This document shows, piece after piece, positions 7,556 to 16,730 of a DNA stretch of 34,915 nucleotides. How positions within the stretch are numbered: the first letter of the stretch is position 1; each line of letters opens with the position of its first letter. Under the pieces are notes generated by a model. The model was not told where the DNA came from and did no database searches. It saw only the letters and a program-made list of their open reading frames with translations. The stretch spans positions 1-34,915 of the forward strand of contig QZJM01000068.1 of NCBI GenBank assembly GCA_003605065.1, in the 5' to 3' direction. The DNA is from Dethiobacter sp. GTDB taxonomy: Bacteria; Bacillota; Dethiobacteria; DTU022; UBA8154. The position numbers were made by a program, and so were the translations under genes.

Positions 7556-9550
7556 ATGCTTTTTTACTTGAAAAGAATTGGTGTCTTTATATGCCGGTGC
7601 GGCACCAATATAGCCGCCAGCGTGGATATAGACGTGGTTGTCAAAGCTGCCGGGGAAATGCCGGGAGTGGTCTATGCCGGCGATTACGGGTACCTGTGCT
7701 CGGAAACCGGTCAGGCTATGATCCGTGAAGCCATAGCGCTGCAGCAGCTCCATGGCCTGGTAGTAGCCGCCTGCTCGCCGCACCTGCATGAAACTACCTT
7801 TCGCAGAACAGCAGCATCAGCCGGAATGAACCCCTATCTCGCAGAAATGGCCAACATCAGGGAACATTGTTCTTGGGTGCACCGGGATAAACAGGAAGCT
7901 ACCGCTAAAGCTGCGGCCCTGGTGCGCACCACCGCAGCCAGAGTCGCCCACAGCCGGGAGCTTGAAGCAGGAGAAATTTCCGTTGAACCCTGTGCTCTTG
8001 TCATCGGCGGCGGGATCGCCGGCATTCAGGCAGCCCTGGATATTGCCGAGGCGGGCTACCAGGTTGACCTGGTGGAGAGAATGCCCAGCATTGGTGGGCG
8101 CATGGCCCAGCTCGATAAAACTTTCCCCACCCTGGACTGTTCCTCCTGCATACTCACTCCTAGGATGGTAGAAGCAGCCTCTCATCCCGCCATTAATCTC
8201 TTTACCTTTTGTGAAGTGGAAAAAGTAGAGGGCTTTGTAGGCAATTTTTCCGTAGTACTTAGAAAGAAGGCCCGCAGCGTGGATCCCGGGAAATGTACCG
8301 CCTGCGGTCTTTGCGGGGAGATTTGCCCCGTTAAGGTAAAAAGTGAATTCGAAGAAGGCCTGGGCCTGCGCAGTGCCATCTATACCCCCTTTCCCCAGGC
8401 CGTACCAGCCATTCCGGTCCTAGACAGGGCCTCCTGCCTCTGCTTCAACGGCTCAGCATGCGGCCTGTGTCTAAAAGCCTGCCCGGCCGGTGCATTAGAC
8501 TTTGAGCAGCAGGACGAGCTTTTGGAGCAAAAGTACGGTGCCATTGTGATGGCTACAGGCTTTAACCTCCTTAACATGGAGGGGTTTGGTGAATTAGCTT
8601 ATGGCAGGCACCTCGATATAATCACCAGCCTGCAGCTTGAACGGCTCCTGAGCCCCTCGGGACCCACCGGCGGCAGGATCCTTAAGCCTTCCAGCAAGCA
8701 GCCGCCGCAGAGCATCGTCTTTGTCCAATGTGCCGGCTCCAGGGATAAATCGCACAGCGCCAGGCCTTACTGTTCCAAAATATGCTGCATGTACAGTGCC
8801 AAACACGCTCTGCTGTTCAAAGAACAATACCCCGAGGCCTGGGTTTACCTTTTCTATACGGATATTTGCACCCCCGGCAAGGGTTTGGAGGAATTATACC
8901 TCCGTGTGGAAGAGAAGTACGGTGTCTTGTATCTAAGGGGCCGCGTAAGCAGGGTAACCCCCGGGGGCGATATGCTGCTGGTGGAGGGGATCGATACCTT
9001 GAGCGGGCACCCCGTAAAAATTGAGACCGATATGGTTGTCCTGGCCCCGGCCATAACGGCCCGAAGTGACGCCGCCGAAGTAGCGCGCCTGCTTGGTATC
9101 AGTACCGATAATCACGGTTTCTTCACAGAAGCCCATCCCAAGCTGCGACCCGTGGAAACCCGGTTGGCGGGGATTTTTTTGGCCGGTGCCTGCCAGGGGC
9201 CCGGAAACATTCCCGAGACGGTTATCCAGGCCGGTGCTGCCGCGGCCAAAGTTATTGGCCTGCTCAGCTATGATCTCCTGGTGGGCAACCCCTATGTCTC
9301 CTTTGTAAATGAATCCCTTTGCAGCGGCTGCCTGGACTGTAAAGAGGTATGCCCCTACGGAGCTATCATGGAAAAAACCATCGAGGGAAAGATCCATGGT
9401 AAAAATGTCAAGCGCCGGGTTGCGGAGGTCAACGGGATCCTCTGCCAGGGGTGCGGTTCCTGCACTGTGGCCTGCCGTCCCGGCGCTCTGAACCTTAACG
9501 GTTTCAGCGCTGAACAGCTGCTGGCGGAGGTGGATGCCATATGCCTGTAA
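7556..9550 (+). CDS. hdrA: Heterodisulfide reductase subunit A-like FAD/Fe-S protein
   Basis: GVFICRCGTNIAASVDID, VIGGGIAGIQAALDIAEAGYQVDLVERMPSIGGRMAQLDKTFPTLDCSSCILTPRM, CTACGLCGEICPVK, CSGCLDCKEVCPYGAI, CQGCGSCTVACRPGAL. Exact start uncertain (ATG 7556 abuts the RBS). Confidence 0.93.
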   Translation: MLFYLKRIGVFICRCGTNIAASVDIDVVVKAAGEMPGVVYAGDYGYLCSETGQAMIREAIALQQLHGLVVAACSPHLHETTFRRTAASAGMNPYLAEMANIREHCSWVHRDKQEATAKAAALVRTTAARVAHSRELEAGEISVEPCALVIGGGIAGIQAALDIAEAGYQVDLVERMPSIGGRMAQLDKTFPTLDCSSCILTPRMVEAASHPAINLFTFCEVEKVEGFVGNFSVVLRKKARSVDPGKCTACGLCGEICPVKVKSEFEEGLGLRSAIYTPFPQAVPAIPVLDRASCLCFNGSACGLCLKACPAGALDFEQQDELLEQKYGAIVMATGFNLLNMEGFGELAYGRHLDIITSLQLERLLSPSGPTGGRILKPSSKQPPQSIVFVQCAGSRDKSHSARPYCSKICCMYSAKHALLFKEQYPEAWVYLFYTDICTPGKGLEELYLRVEEKYGVLYLRGRVSRVTPGGDMLLVEGIDTLSGHPVKIETDMVVLAPAITARSDAAEVARLLGISTDNHGFFTEAHPKLRPVETRLAGIFLAGACQGPGNIPETVIQAGAAAAKVIGLLSYDLLVGNPYVSFVNESLCSGCLDCKEVCPYGAIMEKTIEGKIHGKNVKRRVAEVNGILCQGCGSCTVACRPGALNLNGFSAEQLLAEVDAICL

Positions 9551-9978
9551 ACCCCCGACAGCATTCCTTTGAGCCGTTAATTGTGGCATTTTGCTGCAAC
9601 TGGTGCAGCTATGCCGGGGGGGACCTGGCTGGAGCCGACCGCTTGTCTTACCCTGCCGGTGTTCGCATTATTCGTGTTCCCTGCTGCAGCCGTGTAAGCC
9701 CCAACCTGATCCTGCGTGCCTTCCAACGGGGTGCTGATGGGGTAGTTGTGGCCGGTTGTCATCCCGGGGATTGTCACTATGACGGCGGCAATTACCTTGC
9801 CCGCCGGCGTTTGACCCTTCTCCATCGTTTCCTGGAGTTTCTGGGCATGGAGGCGTCACGCTTTACCGTGTGCTGGATCTCTGCCTCCGAGGGTGAAAGG
9901 TTTGCCGCTGTAATGACGGAGATTACGCAGAAGATATGGTCTCTGGGACCCAACAGGAAGTTGAGGGATACCAGATGA
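9541..9978 (+). CDS. mvhD: MvhD/hydrogenase iron-sulfur (delta) subunit-like protein
   Basis: IVAFCCNWCSYAGGDLAG, GADGVVVAGCHPGDCHYDGGNYLARRR; overlaps the hdrA 3' end. Confidence 0.9.
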   Translation: MPVNPRQHSFEPLIVAFCCNWCSYAGGDLAGADRLSYPAGVRIIRVPCCSRVSPNLILRAFQRGADGVVVAGCHPGDCHYDGGNYLARRRLTLLHRFLEFLGMEASRFTVCWISASEGERFAAVMTEITQKIWSLGPNRKLRDTR

Positions 9979-10025
9979 CGCAGCTTTCAGAACTGATCAA
10001 AGAAATATCTCCCGTTTTTAAATAA
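9975..10025 (+). pseudogene. Start-only stump of a third gene in the hdrA-mvhD operon
   Basis: ATGA overlap with the mvhD stop; encodes only MTQLSELIKEISPVFK* before an A-rich region. Confidence 0.4.
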
Positions 10026-10102
10026 AAAAAAGTAACTTTTTTAATTTTAAAACGTTAATCCAGGTACAAATCAATTTTGTAAGGCGGGAGGAAAAAACAA
10101 TT

Positions 10103-10912
10103 ATGCGCAGGATAATTGCTGTGATGGTAATACTGTTAATTGTTTTTTCTGTGCCTGTACCTCTGGCTGCAAATGAAAAAGAAATTAAAATCTTTGTTGA
10201 CGGAGAAGAGGTTGGGTTCAGGGTTCCCCCCGTATTTTTAAACGGCTGCCTGCTTGTGCCCATGCGCCCATTGCTGGAGGCCCTGGAAGCGGAAATCAAC
10301 TGGGATGGAGCAACCGGTACCGTTACCGCCAGGCGAGGAGACGATACTATTGTTCTCCAAATAAAGGAAACATTTGCCCTGGTTAACGGTAAACGGGTCG
10401 AACTCGATGTGCCGGCCACTATTATCCAGGGGAGCACGATGGTGCCCCTGCGCTTTTTCTCCGAATTTTTAGGGCTGTATGTCCGCTGGAATGCAGAGCC
10501 GAGGATAGCGGAAGTGGACAGCAGCATCCTGATCCCCTTTGAGCGTCCTGGTAAAGATACAGAAAAATGGCAGCCCTGGATCCGGGAATGGGTGGAAAGT
10601 TCCTGGGATGAGCTAAACATCCAGGTTAAAACGGAAAAAGGGAAAATGTACATTCTTACCACCTTTGGCTTGAGGCCTACCGGAGGTTATGAGGTAGAGA
10701 TTAAAAGGATTGAACGTACCCGGGAAGCTGTTAAACTTGTCATAGATTTTACGGAGCCTTCGCGGGAGCAGTATACCATACCGGTTTTTAACCGTCCCTA
10801 CGATCTGGTTTGCCTGGATCCTGTGGAGATGGGAGCTTGCACCTATTTCATTTGCCTTCACCGGGGGTTAAAAGAAGGAACGCTTCCGGTAAGGCTGGAA
10901 CTTAATCCCTGA
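10103..10912 (+). CDS. Secreted protein with copper amine oxidase N-terminal-like (stalk) domain
   Basis: Signal peptide MRRIIAVMVILLIVFSVPVPLAANEK; EIKIFVDGEEVGFRVPPVFLNGCLLVPMRPLLEALEAEINWDGATGTVTARRGDDTIVLQI...VPLRFFSEFLGLYVRWN. Confidence 0.85.
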   Translation: MRRIIAVMVILLIVFSVPVPLAANEKEIKIFVDGEEVGFRVPPVFLNGCLLVPMRPLLEALEAEINWDGATGTVTARRGDDTIVLQIKETFALVNGKRVELDVPATIIQGSTMVPLRFFSEFLGLYVRWNAEPRIAEVDSSILIPFERPGKDTEKWQPWIREWVESSWDELNIQVKTEKGKMYILTTFGLRPTGGYEVEIKRIERTREAVKLVIDFTEPSREQYTIPVFNRPYDLVCLDPVEMGACTYFICLHRGLKEGTLPVRLELNP

Positions 10913-10963
10913 TGATAAACCCGGGCAACGGAGGCAGGTTCCGGTAGTTTGGCCATAAATTAA

Positions 10964-10998
10964 AAGAGGGCTCGTTGTATGTCGATGAGCCCTTTAAA
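10964..10998. terminator. Convergent/bidirectional terminator
   Basis: AGGGCTC...GAGCCCT stem between the 3' ends of converging genes 10912(+) and 11053(-), with T-rich tract on the minus strand. Confidence 0.55.
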
Positions 10999-11052
10999 AA
11001 TTTGCAGGTTACCGCTGCCGTTCATTTTTTTGCCGTGTATGTGCCATGGAGA

Positions 11053-12102
11053 TTACCTCTCCTCTTCCGCAACATAGTCTTCCAGGGAGGCAACTATTTT
11101 ATAAAGCTGTTCTTCCTCCAGTTCCCCTGACAGGGTTACAGTTGATTTTTCCTGTAACCATGTTAAGGTGTGGAGCCCGGGATGCCTGCGCCGGAGATAC
11201 CCGCTGTAAGGGCCTACCTGAATAGACTGGGCCAGGCTGTCTGCCGTGGTAATACCCATACCAAAACCCATTTCCTCGTGGAAAAATTGCTGCGCAAGCG
11301 AAAATTTATGCCCTTCCTGGTTTTCATATTCCTGGCAGACGCTGAGAAGAAGGCGGTCCGTTTTAATAATAGCTCCTTCCCGGAAATAAAAGCCGGTGGG
11401 GATGTATTTCACCAGCCATATTCCTTCGGGAGCAAAATGATTTACTTCCCCCAGGCTCAGGATAAAGGATCTTTCTTCCTTAAATAATAATTCCTGCGTT
11501 TTTTGCTCTGCAGCGGCCTCATATTGTTGAATCTCATAAAAACCCTCCTGGGGCCTGGCTCCTGCTTGCTCTTCAAGGCTGAAAGCGGACTTGAATTCAC
11601 TTTCCTGGCCTTTTTCTTTTAACCCCCCCGCGGCACTTTCGGGCAAGGCATCTTCAGCAGAGCGCAGGGGAATTTTTAAGGGCATCTCAGTAATTTGAGG
11701 CGCCGTACTGTTTTTATCCCGAACTTCACTTTTCATGCTTATTTCCATATTGCCTTTCATACCCCCCCGGGTGAAAGCCAGCAATTCGTTCACAAAGCTT
11801 TCTATCCCTCCTGAAGCCGGAGCAAACTGGGCATAAAGTACTACCAGCACAAAACAGGCTGCCACCAGGCTCGTCAAATACCTGTGTTTTCTCCAGAAAG
11901 CATTGTAGCCCTTTCTCCCGGGTTTCTGCTCCTTTGGCATTCCGGCAAGTATTTCTTCCAGGTCTGGTAGTTCTGCAAATTCCGGACGCAGCTGCAGTTC
12001 TGCCCAGAGTTTTTGGCTGGAGGGAGGCACTATTTTTTCCACCTGTTCCTGGAACAGCTTGCGGAGCATTTTATCCAGTTTTTTCATTCTTAATTCTGTC
12101 AT
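11053..12102 (-). CDS. Anti-sigma factor-like membrane protein
   Basis: Immediately downstream of an ECF sigma gene; single TM (YLTSLVAACFVLVVLYAQFAP); C-terminal region VKYIPTGFYFREGAII...VGPYSGYLRRRHPGLHTLTWLQEKSTVTLSGELEEEQLYKIVASL resembles the DUF4367 type. Confidence 0.7.
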   Translation of the reverse strand: MTELRMKKLDKMLRKLFQEQVEKIVPPSSQKLWAELQLRPEFAELPDLEEILAGMPKEQKPGRKGYNAFWRKHRYLTSLVAACFVLVVLYAQFAPASGGIESFVNELLAFTRGGMKGNMEISMKSEVRDKNSTAPQITEMPLKIPLRSAEDALPESAAGGLKEKGQESEFKSAFSLEEQAGARPQEGFYEIQQYEAAAEQKTQELLFKEERSFILSLGEVNHFAPEGIWLVKYIPTGFYFREGAIIKTDRLLLSVCQEYENQEGHKFSLAQQFFHEEMGFGMGITTADSLAQSIQVGPYSGYLRRRHPGLHTLTWLQEKSTVTLSGELEEEQLYKIVASLEDYVAEEER

Positions 12103-12136
12103 TTTATCTCCCTCTGGAGTACAGATTTAAATAGCC

Positions 12137-12676
12137 TTAAAATTTTGTGGAAACCTTATTTAATTGACGTTTATTATCTTTCCCGGGTTGCAACAAAAAT
12201 TTTACTTTTTTTCTGGCACGGAATAAACGTGATTTGATTGTCCCGGCGGGCATATCGATTATGGCGGAAATTTCCCTGATGCTTAACTCGTTAAAATATT
12301 TTAAGACAAGTATTTCCCTTTCCTCCGGTTCAAGCAGGGAAAGGGCCTCCCTGACTTCCTGGGATGTTTCCGTCTTTTCCCAGGATTCCCGGGGAGAAAT
12401 ACTGGGATTGCTGTCAGCATGTTGGGAAATATTATCAGTAAAGATCAATTTTTTCTTTTTTCTCAGAAGATCAATGGCGTAGTTGGAAGCGATTACACTG
12501 ACCCAGGAACCGAATTTCTCCAGGTCCCTGAGCGTCTCTATGTTGGCAAAAGCCTTTAAAAAGGCTTCCTGGGTGGCATCTTCAGCCATTTGATGATCGC
12601 CCGTAACAAGGTATGCAGTCCGGTATGTCTTGTTGAAATACTGGTGGTACAGGTTTTCCAAAATGCTCCGATCCAT
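12137..12676 (-). CDS. RNA polymerase sigma factor, ECF (sigma-70) family
   Basis: YRTAYLVTGDHQMAEDATQEAFLKAFANI; LLEPEEREILVLKYFNELSIREISAIIDMPAGTIKSRLFRARKKVK. Confidence 0.93.
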   Translation of the reverse strand: MDRSILENLYHQYFNKTYRTAYLVTGDHQMAEDATQEAFLKAFANIETLRDLEKFGSWVSVIASNYAIDLLRKKKKLIFTDNISQHADSNPSISPRESWEKTETSQEVREALSLLEPEEREILVLKYFNELSIREISAIIDMPAGTIKSRLFRARKKVKFLLQPGKDNKRQLNKVSTKF

Positions 12677-12884
12677 TAAGATAAATTCCCACCTTTAATC
12701 CGTCTGGATATTATTTTATCATATTATTTTTAGTACCGCTAAAAAAATGTTTTATTCCCCAATTATTTTGCTTTATGATATAATCGTACTGGCTGGTCAA
12801 CAAAAATTTGACAAAGCCCTTTATTTTCAGAACAATTTTAAATATAATGGTTTTGCAGAAGAAAAATTTAGCGTGAGGAAAAAT

Positions 12885-13721
12885 ATGAAAAAAATGGATC
12901 TTGAAGAAAGAGAAGGAAAATATGTTCAATCGGTGGAAAGGGTTCTCAATATTGTGGAAGTTATGGCCCAGGAAGGTACGCCTGTTACTGTAACAGACCT
13001 TGCGGAAAAGGTCGGACTGAAAATTAGTACCGTGCACCGGCTGCTGTCCACCCTGACTCATCGGGGATATGTGGAGCAGGACCCTGATGACAACAAATAC
13101 AGGCTGGGCTTAAAATTGCTGGAAGTGGGAAATGCCGCCCTGTATTCCTCTGACATAAGAAGCGTAGCCAGACCCTACCTGGAGGAACTGGTGGAAAGAT
13201 GCAATGAAACCGCTAACCTGGCCATATTGGATAAAACTGATGTCGTTTATATTGATCAGGTTGAATCCAAAAATTTCATTATCGTGAAGATGTTTGCACA
13301 GGTGGGTAATCGTGGTCCGGTACACTGTACTGCTTCGGGAAAAGCGCTGCTGGCTTTTCTTCCCGACGAAAAACTGGAGGAAATATTGAACCAGACTCAA
13401 CTGACAAGGTTTACCAATGAAACCATTACAGATGCGCAGCACTTGAAAAAAGAACTAAAAAGAATCAGGGAAGAAGGGTATGCCCTGGACTGGGGCGAAA
13501 GGGAAGAACATGTCCGCTGCATTGCCGCCCCCGTATTTAATCATGAAGGCAGGGTGGCTGCCAGTATTAGTGTTTCCGGGCCGAGCACCCGTATAACTAC
13601 CTATTATATGAAAAACGAGCTGGTGGATATCATCAAAGATATTGCCGCTAAAATCTCTCATAGAATGGGCTATAATGCCAATGGTAAAAATGGTAATGGT
13701 GCTGACCGCCCTGTGGAGTAG
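12885..13721 (+). CDS. IclR family transcriptional regulator (1)
   Basis: QSVERVLNIVEVMAQEGTPVTVTDLAEKVGLKISTVHRLLSTLTHRGYVEQDPDDNKYRLGLKLLEVGNAAL, IclR effector domain. Start set at ATG 12885; the ORF-track start 12747 runs through promoter-like sequence. Confidence 0.93.
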   Translation: MKKMDLEEREGKYVQSVERVLNIVEVMAQEGTPVTVTDLAEKVGLKISTVHRLLSTLTHRGYVEQDPDDNKYRLGLKLLEVGNAALYSSDIRSVARPYLEELVERCNETANLAILDKTDVVYIDQVESKNFIIVKMFAQVGNRGPVHCTASGKALLAFLPDEKLEEILNQTQLTRFTNETITDAQHLKKELKRIREEGYALDWGEREEHVRCIAAPVFNHEGRVAASISVSGPSTRITTYYMKNELVDIIKDIAAKISHRMGYNANGKNGNGADRPVE

Positions 13722-13766
13722 TGTCATGATCTGCAGGTAAAACAGTTATTAAATAAATTCTTTTTC

Positions 13767-13791
13767 AGCCGGTTTAAGAACCGGCTTTTTG
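13767..13791 (+). terminator. Intrinsic terminator after IclR-1
   Basis: AGCCGGTT-taag-AACCGGCT followed by TTTT. Confidence 0.85.
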
Positions 13792-13835
13792 TTATGGGCA
13801 AAAAAGGGGGCTTTGGCAGCAAAAATATAAATAGT

Positions 13836-13860
13836 TTTCCACGATACGGAATATTATTTC
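13836..13860. promoter_or_regulatory. Putative IclR-type operator upstream of gltS1
   Basis: TTTCCACGATACGGAATATTATTTC; shares TTTCCACGAT(A/G)(C/T)G(G/A)AA with the nuoE upstream region; directly abuts the -35. Confidence 0.6.
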
Positions 13861-13889
13861 TTGACAGTTAGCAGGGGGGATATTATAAT
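13861..13889 (+). promoter_or_regulatory. Sigma-A-type promoter of gltS1
   Basis: TTGACA (13861-13866), 17-bp spacer, TATAAT (13884-13889). Confidence 0.85.
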
Positions 13890-13961
13890 CAAAAAAAGCC
13901 TATTTAAATTAGAATATATTTTCATAATACGGAAACTTCTCAACGGGGAGGAGAGAGAGGG

Positions 13962-15566
13962 ATGAGTTTCAGCAAAGGTTTAAACGCTTCCAGCAGTACT
14001 TTAACTAAAAACCGCACTCCTGGCAGTGTGTCTCCTTTCAGCGGGCTGTGCAGCACCTGTATAGAGGGCTGCATGGGACTCTGCGAGGTAGGCAGGTCTG
14101 CATTCCGGGGAAGGGAGGTTATTTACCCGCAGCCGTTCGGTACAACTACATTTGCATCGGAAAAAAATTACCCGGTAGATTTTTCTCATTTTAACATCAT
14201 GGGCAGTGCCGTTGGCGCCCGGGGAATTGAGGCCGACAGCAATAAAGCTGTTTTTCATGCTGTAGATACCGGGGTATCCCTGGGAGAGAAAGAAAAGATC
14301 AAGCTTAAACTTCCGGTGGTCATAGCTGCCATGGGTTCAACCAAGGTGGCGGCCGATAACTGGGAGGGCTTGGCAGCAGGAGCGGCCCTATCCGGGGTTG
14401 CCATTGTTGTTGGGGAAAACGTATGCGGCATGGATATGGGGGCAGAGTTTAAGGACGGCAGGGTGGTAAACTCTCCGCAGCTTAGGAAAAGAGTGGAAAG
14501 CTTCTGGCGCTGGTATGACGGCTACGGCGTTATTGCTGTCCAGGCCAACGTGGAGGACAGCGGGTTTGGCGTTTACGAATATGCTATAAAAGAGTTGGGA
14601 GTCCAGGCGGTTGAGCTGAAATGGGGGCAGGGTGCCAAATCAATAGGCGGGGAAGTAAAAATAACCGAACTTGAGAAAGCTGTGGAGCTTGCCAAACGCG
14701 GCTACCTGGTTTATCCCGATCCCATGGATCCCACCGTCCAGGAACTTTTTAAAAAAGGAAGCATCAAAGAATTTGAGCGTCATTCGCGTATCGGTATGTT
14801 GGAAGAACAAACTTTTCTGCAAAGAGTGAAAGAACTGCGAGAGATGGGGGCCAAGTATGTTTTCCTAAAAACGGGGGCTTACAGGCCTTCCGATCTGGCT
14901 CGTGCCGTAAAACTGGCTTCGGAAGCCAGAATAGATCTTCTTACTATTGATGGTGCCGGCGGGGGAACAGGTATGAGCCCGTGGAGAATGATGAACGAAT
15001 GGGGTATTCCCACTATTTACCTGGCAGGCTTATGCTATCAATATCTCCACGTTTTAAAGGAGGACGGCGCGTATATTCCTCCTGTAGCCCTGGCGGGCGG
15101 GGTTTCCCTTGAAGATCATGTTTTTAAGGCACTGGCCCTGGGAGCACCCTACTTTAAAATGGTAGGAATGTCACGGTCTCCGGTAACAGCGGTTTTAGTG
15201 GGCAATACCATTGGCAAGTTTATAAAAAATGGCAAGGTGCCCGCCAGTGTTTCGGAAAAATATGGTGCTTCTCTGGAGGATATTTTTGTTTCGGCTTATA
15301 AATTGAAAGAAAAACTGAACAGTGATTTTGACAATTTCCCGGCAGGGGGCCTCGGTCTTTATACTTATTTTGAAAGAATTACTACGGGCCTGCAACAGCT
15401 TATGTGCGGGGCCAGAAAATTTTCTCCGGAATATATTACCAGAGATGATATTGCTGCGCTTACGGAGGAAGCAGCCAGGGTTTCAGGCATAAAACATGTC
15501 CTGGATATGGACCTTGAGGAGTCAAAAGAAATTTTAAAGCGAAATTTCGCCTCCATACAGATATAA
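13962..15566 (+). CDS. FMN-binding glutamate synthase-like family protein (paralog 1)
   Basis: GltS FMN-domain motifs VELKWGQGAKSIGGEVKI, VFLKTGAYRPSDLARAVKLA, LTIDGAGGGTGMSPWRMMNEWGIP; N-terminal CSTCIEGCMGLCEVGRSAFRG; no glutaminase domain. RBS ggggaggagagag. Confidence 0.9.
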   Translation: MSFSKGLNASSSTLTKNRTPGSVSPFSGLCSTCIEGCMGLCEVGRSAFRGREVIYPQPFGTTTFASEKNYPVDFSHFNIMGSAVGARGIEADSNKAVFHAVDTGVSLGEKEKIKLKLPVVIAAMGSTKVAADNWEGLAAGAALSGVAIVVGENVCGMDMGAEFKDGRVVNSPQLRKRVESFWRWYDGYGVIAVQANVEDSGFGVYEYAIKELGVQAVELKWGQGAKSIGGEVKITELEKAVELAKRGYLVYPDPMDPTVQELFKKGSIKEFERHSRIGMLEEQTFLQRVKELREMGAKYVFLKTGAYRPSDLARAVKLASEARIDLLTIDGAGGGTGMSPWRMMNEWGIPTIYLAGLCYQYLHVLKEDGAYIPPVALAGGVSLEDHVFKALALGAPYFKMVGMSRSPVTAVLVGNTIGKFIKNGKVPASVSEKYGASLEDIFVSAYKLKEKLNSDFDNFPAGGLGLYTYFERITTGLQQLMCGARKFSPEYITRDDIAALTEEAARVSGIKHVLDMDLEESKEILKRNFASIQI

Positions 15567-15645
15567 ATCAAGCTATTTTTGCCCTTAAGGTTGCCTTTTC
15601 TCCAGGAGCCGTAGCAGCTTGAGCTCATTAGAGGAGTGATTTGCC

Positions 15646-16437
15646 ATGGGGATGGTGAGCGGTCCTGTTAAGGAGAAATCGGTTCAATCTGTGGAGAGAA
15701 CACTGCGTATTCTTGAGCTTATGGCCGAAAAAGGAAATCCTATGGCTTTGAGTGATATCAGCAACCAGCTGGGCTTAAAAATCAGCACAACACACCGCCT
15801 GCTCAAAACGTTGATTATCAAGGGGTTTGCCGAGCAGGATCCCTATACTGGGAAATACCAGCTGGGGATTAAGACTTTCAGGATTGGTAACACAGCCCTG
15901 TATACGTTGGATATCCGCTCTGTGGCCAGGCCATATCTTAAGCACCTTATGGAAAAGTACAAAGAGACGGCAAACCTGGCTATTCTGGACCACGGTGATG
16001 TTGTGTATATCGATCAGGTCGAATCGGAAAAAATGGTGAAGATGATTGCCAGGCTTGGCAGCAGGGGGCCTTCTCATTCCAATGCTGTGGGGAAAGTTCT
16101 CCTGGCATATCTCAGCAGTTTGGAACTGGAGCGTTATTTAAAGAGTAAAAAACTGGAAAAGTATACTGCGCAGACAATTACTTCCCCGGAACTACTGAAA
16201 AAAGAACTGGAGAAGGTAAAAAGTCAGGGCTATGCCCTGGATCTTGAAGAGACTGAAGAGGGAATATGCTGCGTGGCCGCTCCTGTCTGGAACCACCTGG
16301 GAAAAGTAAATGCGGCTATCGGTATTTCCGGACCCAGTAACCGTATCAGCTTCAGCTATATAAAAAAAGAACTGGCGCAGGCTGTAAAGAATACGGCCGA
16401 AGAAGTATCTCTGAAGCTGGGGTATCAGGATATCTAG
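15646..16437 (+). CDS. IclR family transcriptional regulator (2)
   Basis: KSVQSVERTLRILELMAEKGNPMALSDISNQLGLKISTTHRLLKTLIIKGFAEQDP...VARPYLKHLMEKYKETANLAILDHGDVVYIDQVES; close paralog of IclR-1. Confidence 0.93.
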   Translation: MGMVSGPVKEKSVQSVERTLRILELMAEKGNPMALSDISNQLGLKISTTHRLLKTLIIKGFAEQDPYTGKYQLGIKTFRIGNTALYTLDIRSVARPYLKHLMEKYKETANLAILDHGDVVYIDQVESEKMVKMIARLGSRGPSHSNAVGKVLLAYLSSLELERYLKSKKLEKYTAQTITSPELLKKELEKVKSQGYALDLEETEEGICCVAAPVWNHLGKVNAAIGISGPSNRISFSYIKKELAQAVKNTAEEVSLKLGYQDI

Positions 16438-16477
16438 GCACATTTGTTAAATAATTGGAAATAAATTTACTTTACTA

Positions 16478-16507
16478 AAGAGGATCACTGCGATCCTCTT
16501 TTTTTTG
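16478..16507 (+). terminator. Intrinsic terminator after IclR-2
   Basis: AAGAGGATC-actgc-GATCCTCTT + T8. Confidence 0.9.
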
Positions 16508-16539
16508 GGATTTATTTTCATTTCCTTAAAAAAACATTA

Positions 16540-16569
16540 TTGACAGTACAAATACCCCTGTTTTATAAT
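16540..16569 (+). promoter_or_regulatory. Sigma-A-type promoter of the nuoEFG-like operon
   Basis: TTGACA (16540-16545), 18-bp spacer, TATAAT (16564-16569). Confidence 0.8.
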
Positions 16570-16579
16570 GGAGTAAATG

Positions 16580-16604
16580 TTTCCACGATGTGAAAATCAT
16601 TTCA
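16580..16604. promoter_or_regulatory. Putative IclR-type operator downstream of the nuoE promoter
   Basis: TTTCCACGATGTGAAAATCATTTCA, half-sites TTTCCA / TGAAA / TTTCA; aligns with 13836-13860. Confidence 0.6.
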
Positions 16605-16730
16605 AAAAATACTGTACAAAAGAGAAAATCATGGCAAAAACAATTAAATTTCCGGCGGATGAAAACACAAAAGGAAAAGATTTATTCTTAAACGGAAACC
16701 GTTTTAAAAATTTGAAAGGGGTGAATTAAA

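Noticed and set aside
8933-9589. 218-aa minus-strand ORF opposite hdrA
   Set aside because: Antisense to strongly conserved hdrA motifs; composition consistent with a shadow ORF.
9600-9650. Selenocysteine in the MvhD CCNWxSY motif
   Set aside because: The codon is TGC (cysteine), not TGA; frame is open.
10018-10662. 214-aa minus-strand ORF opposite the stalk-domain protein
   Set aside because: Serine/arginine-rich antisense frame; plus strand has signal peptide and recognisable domain.
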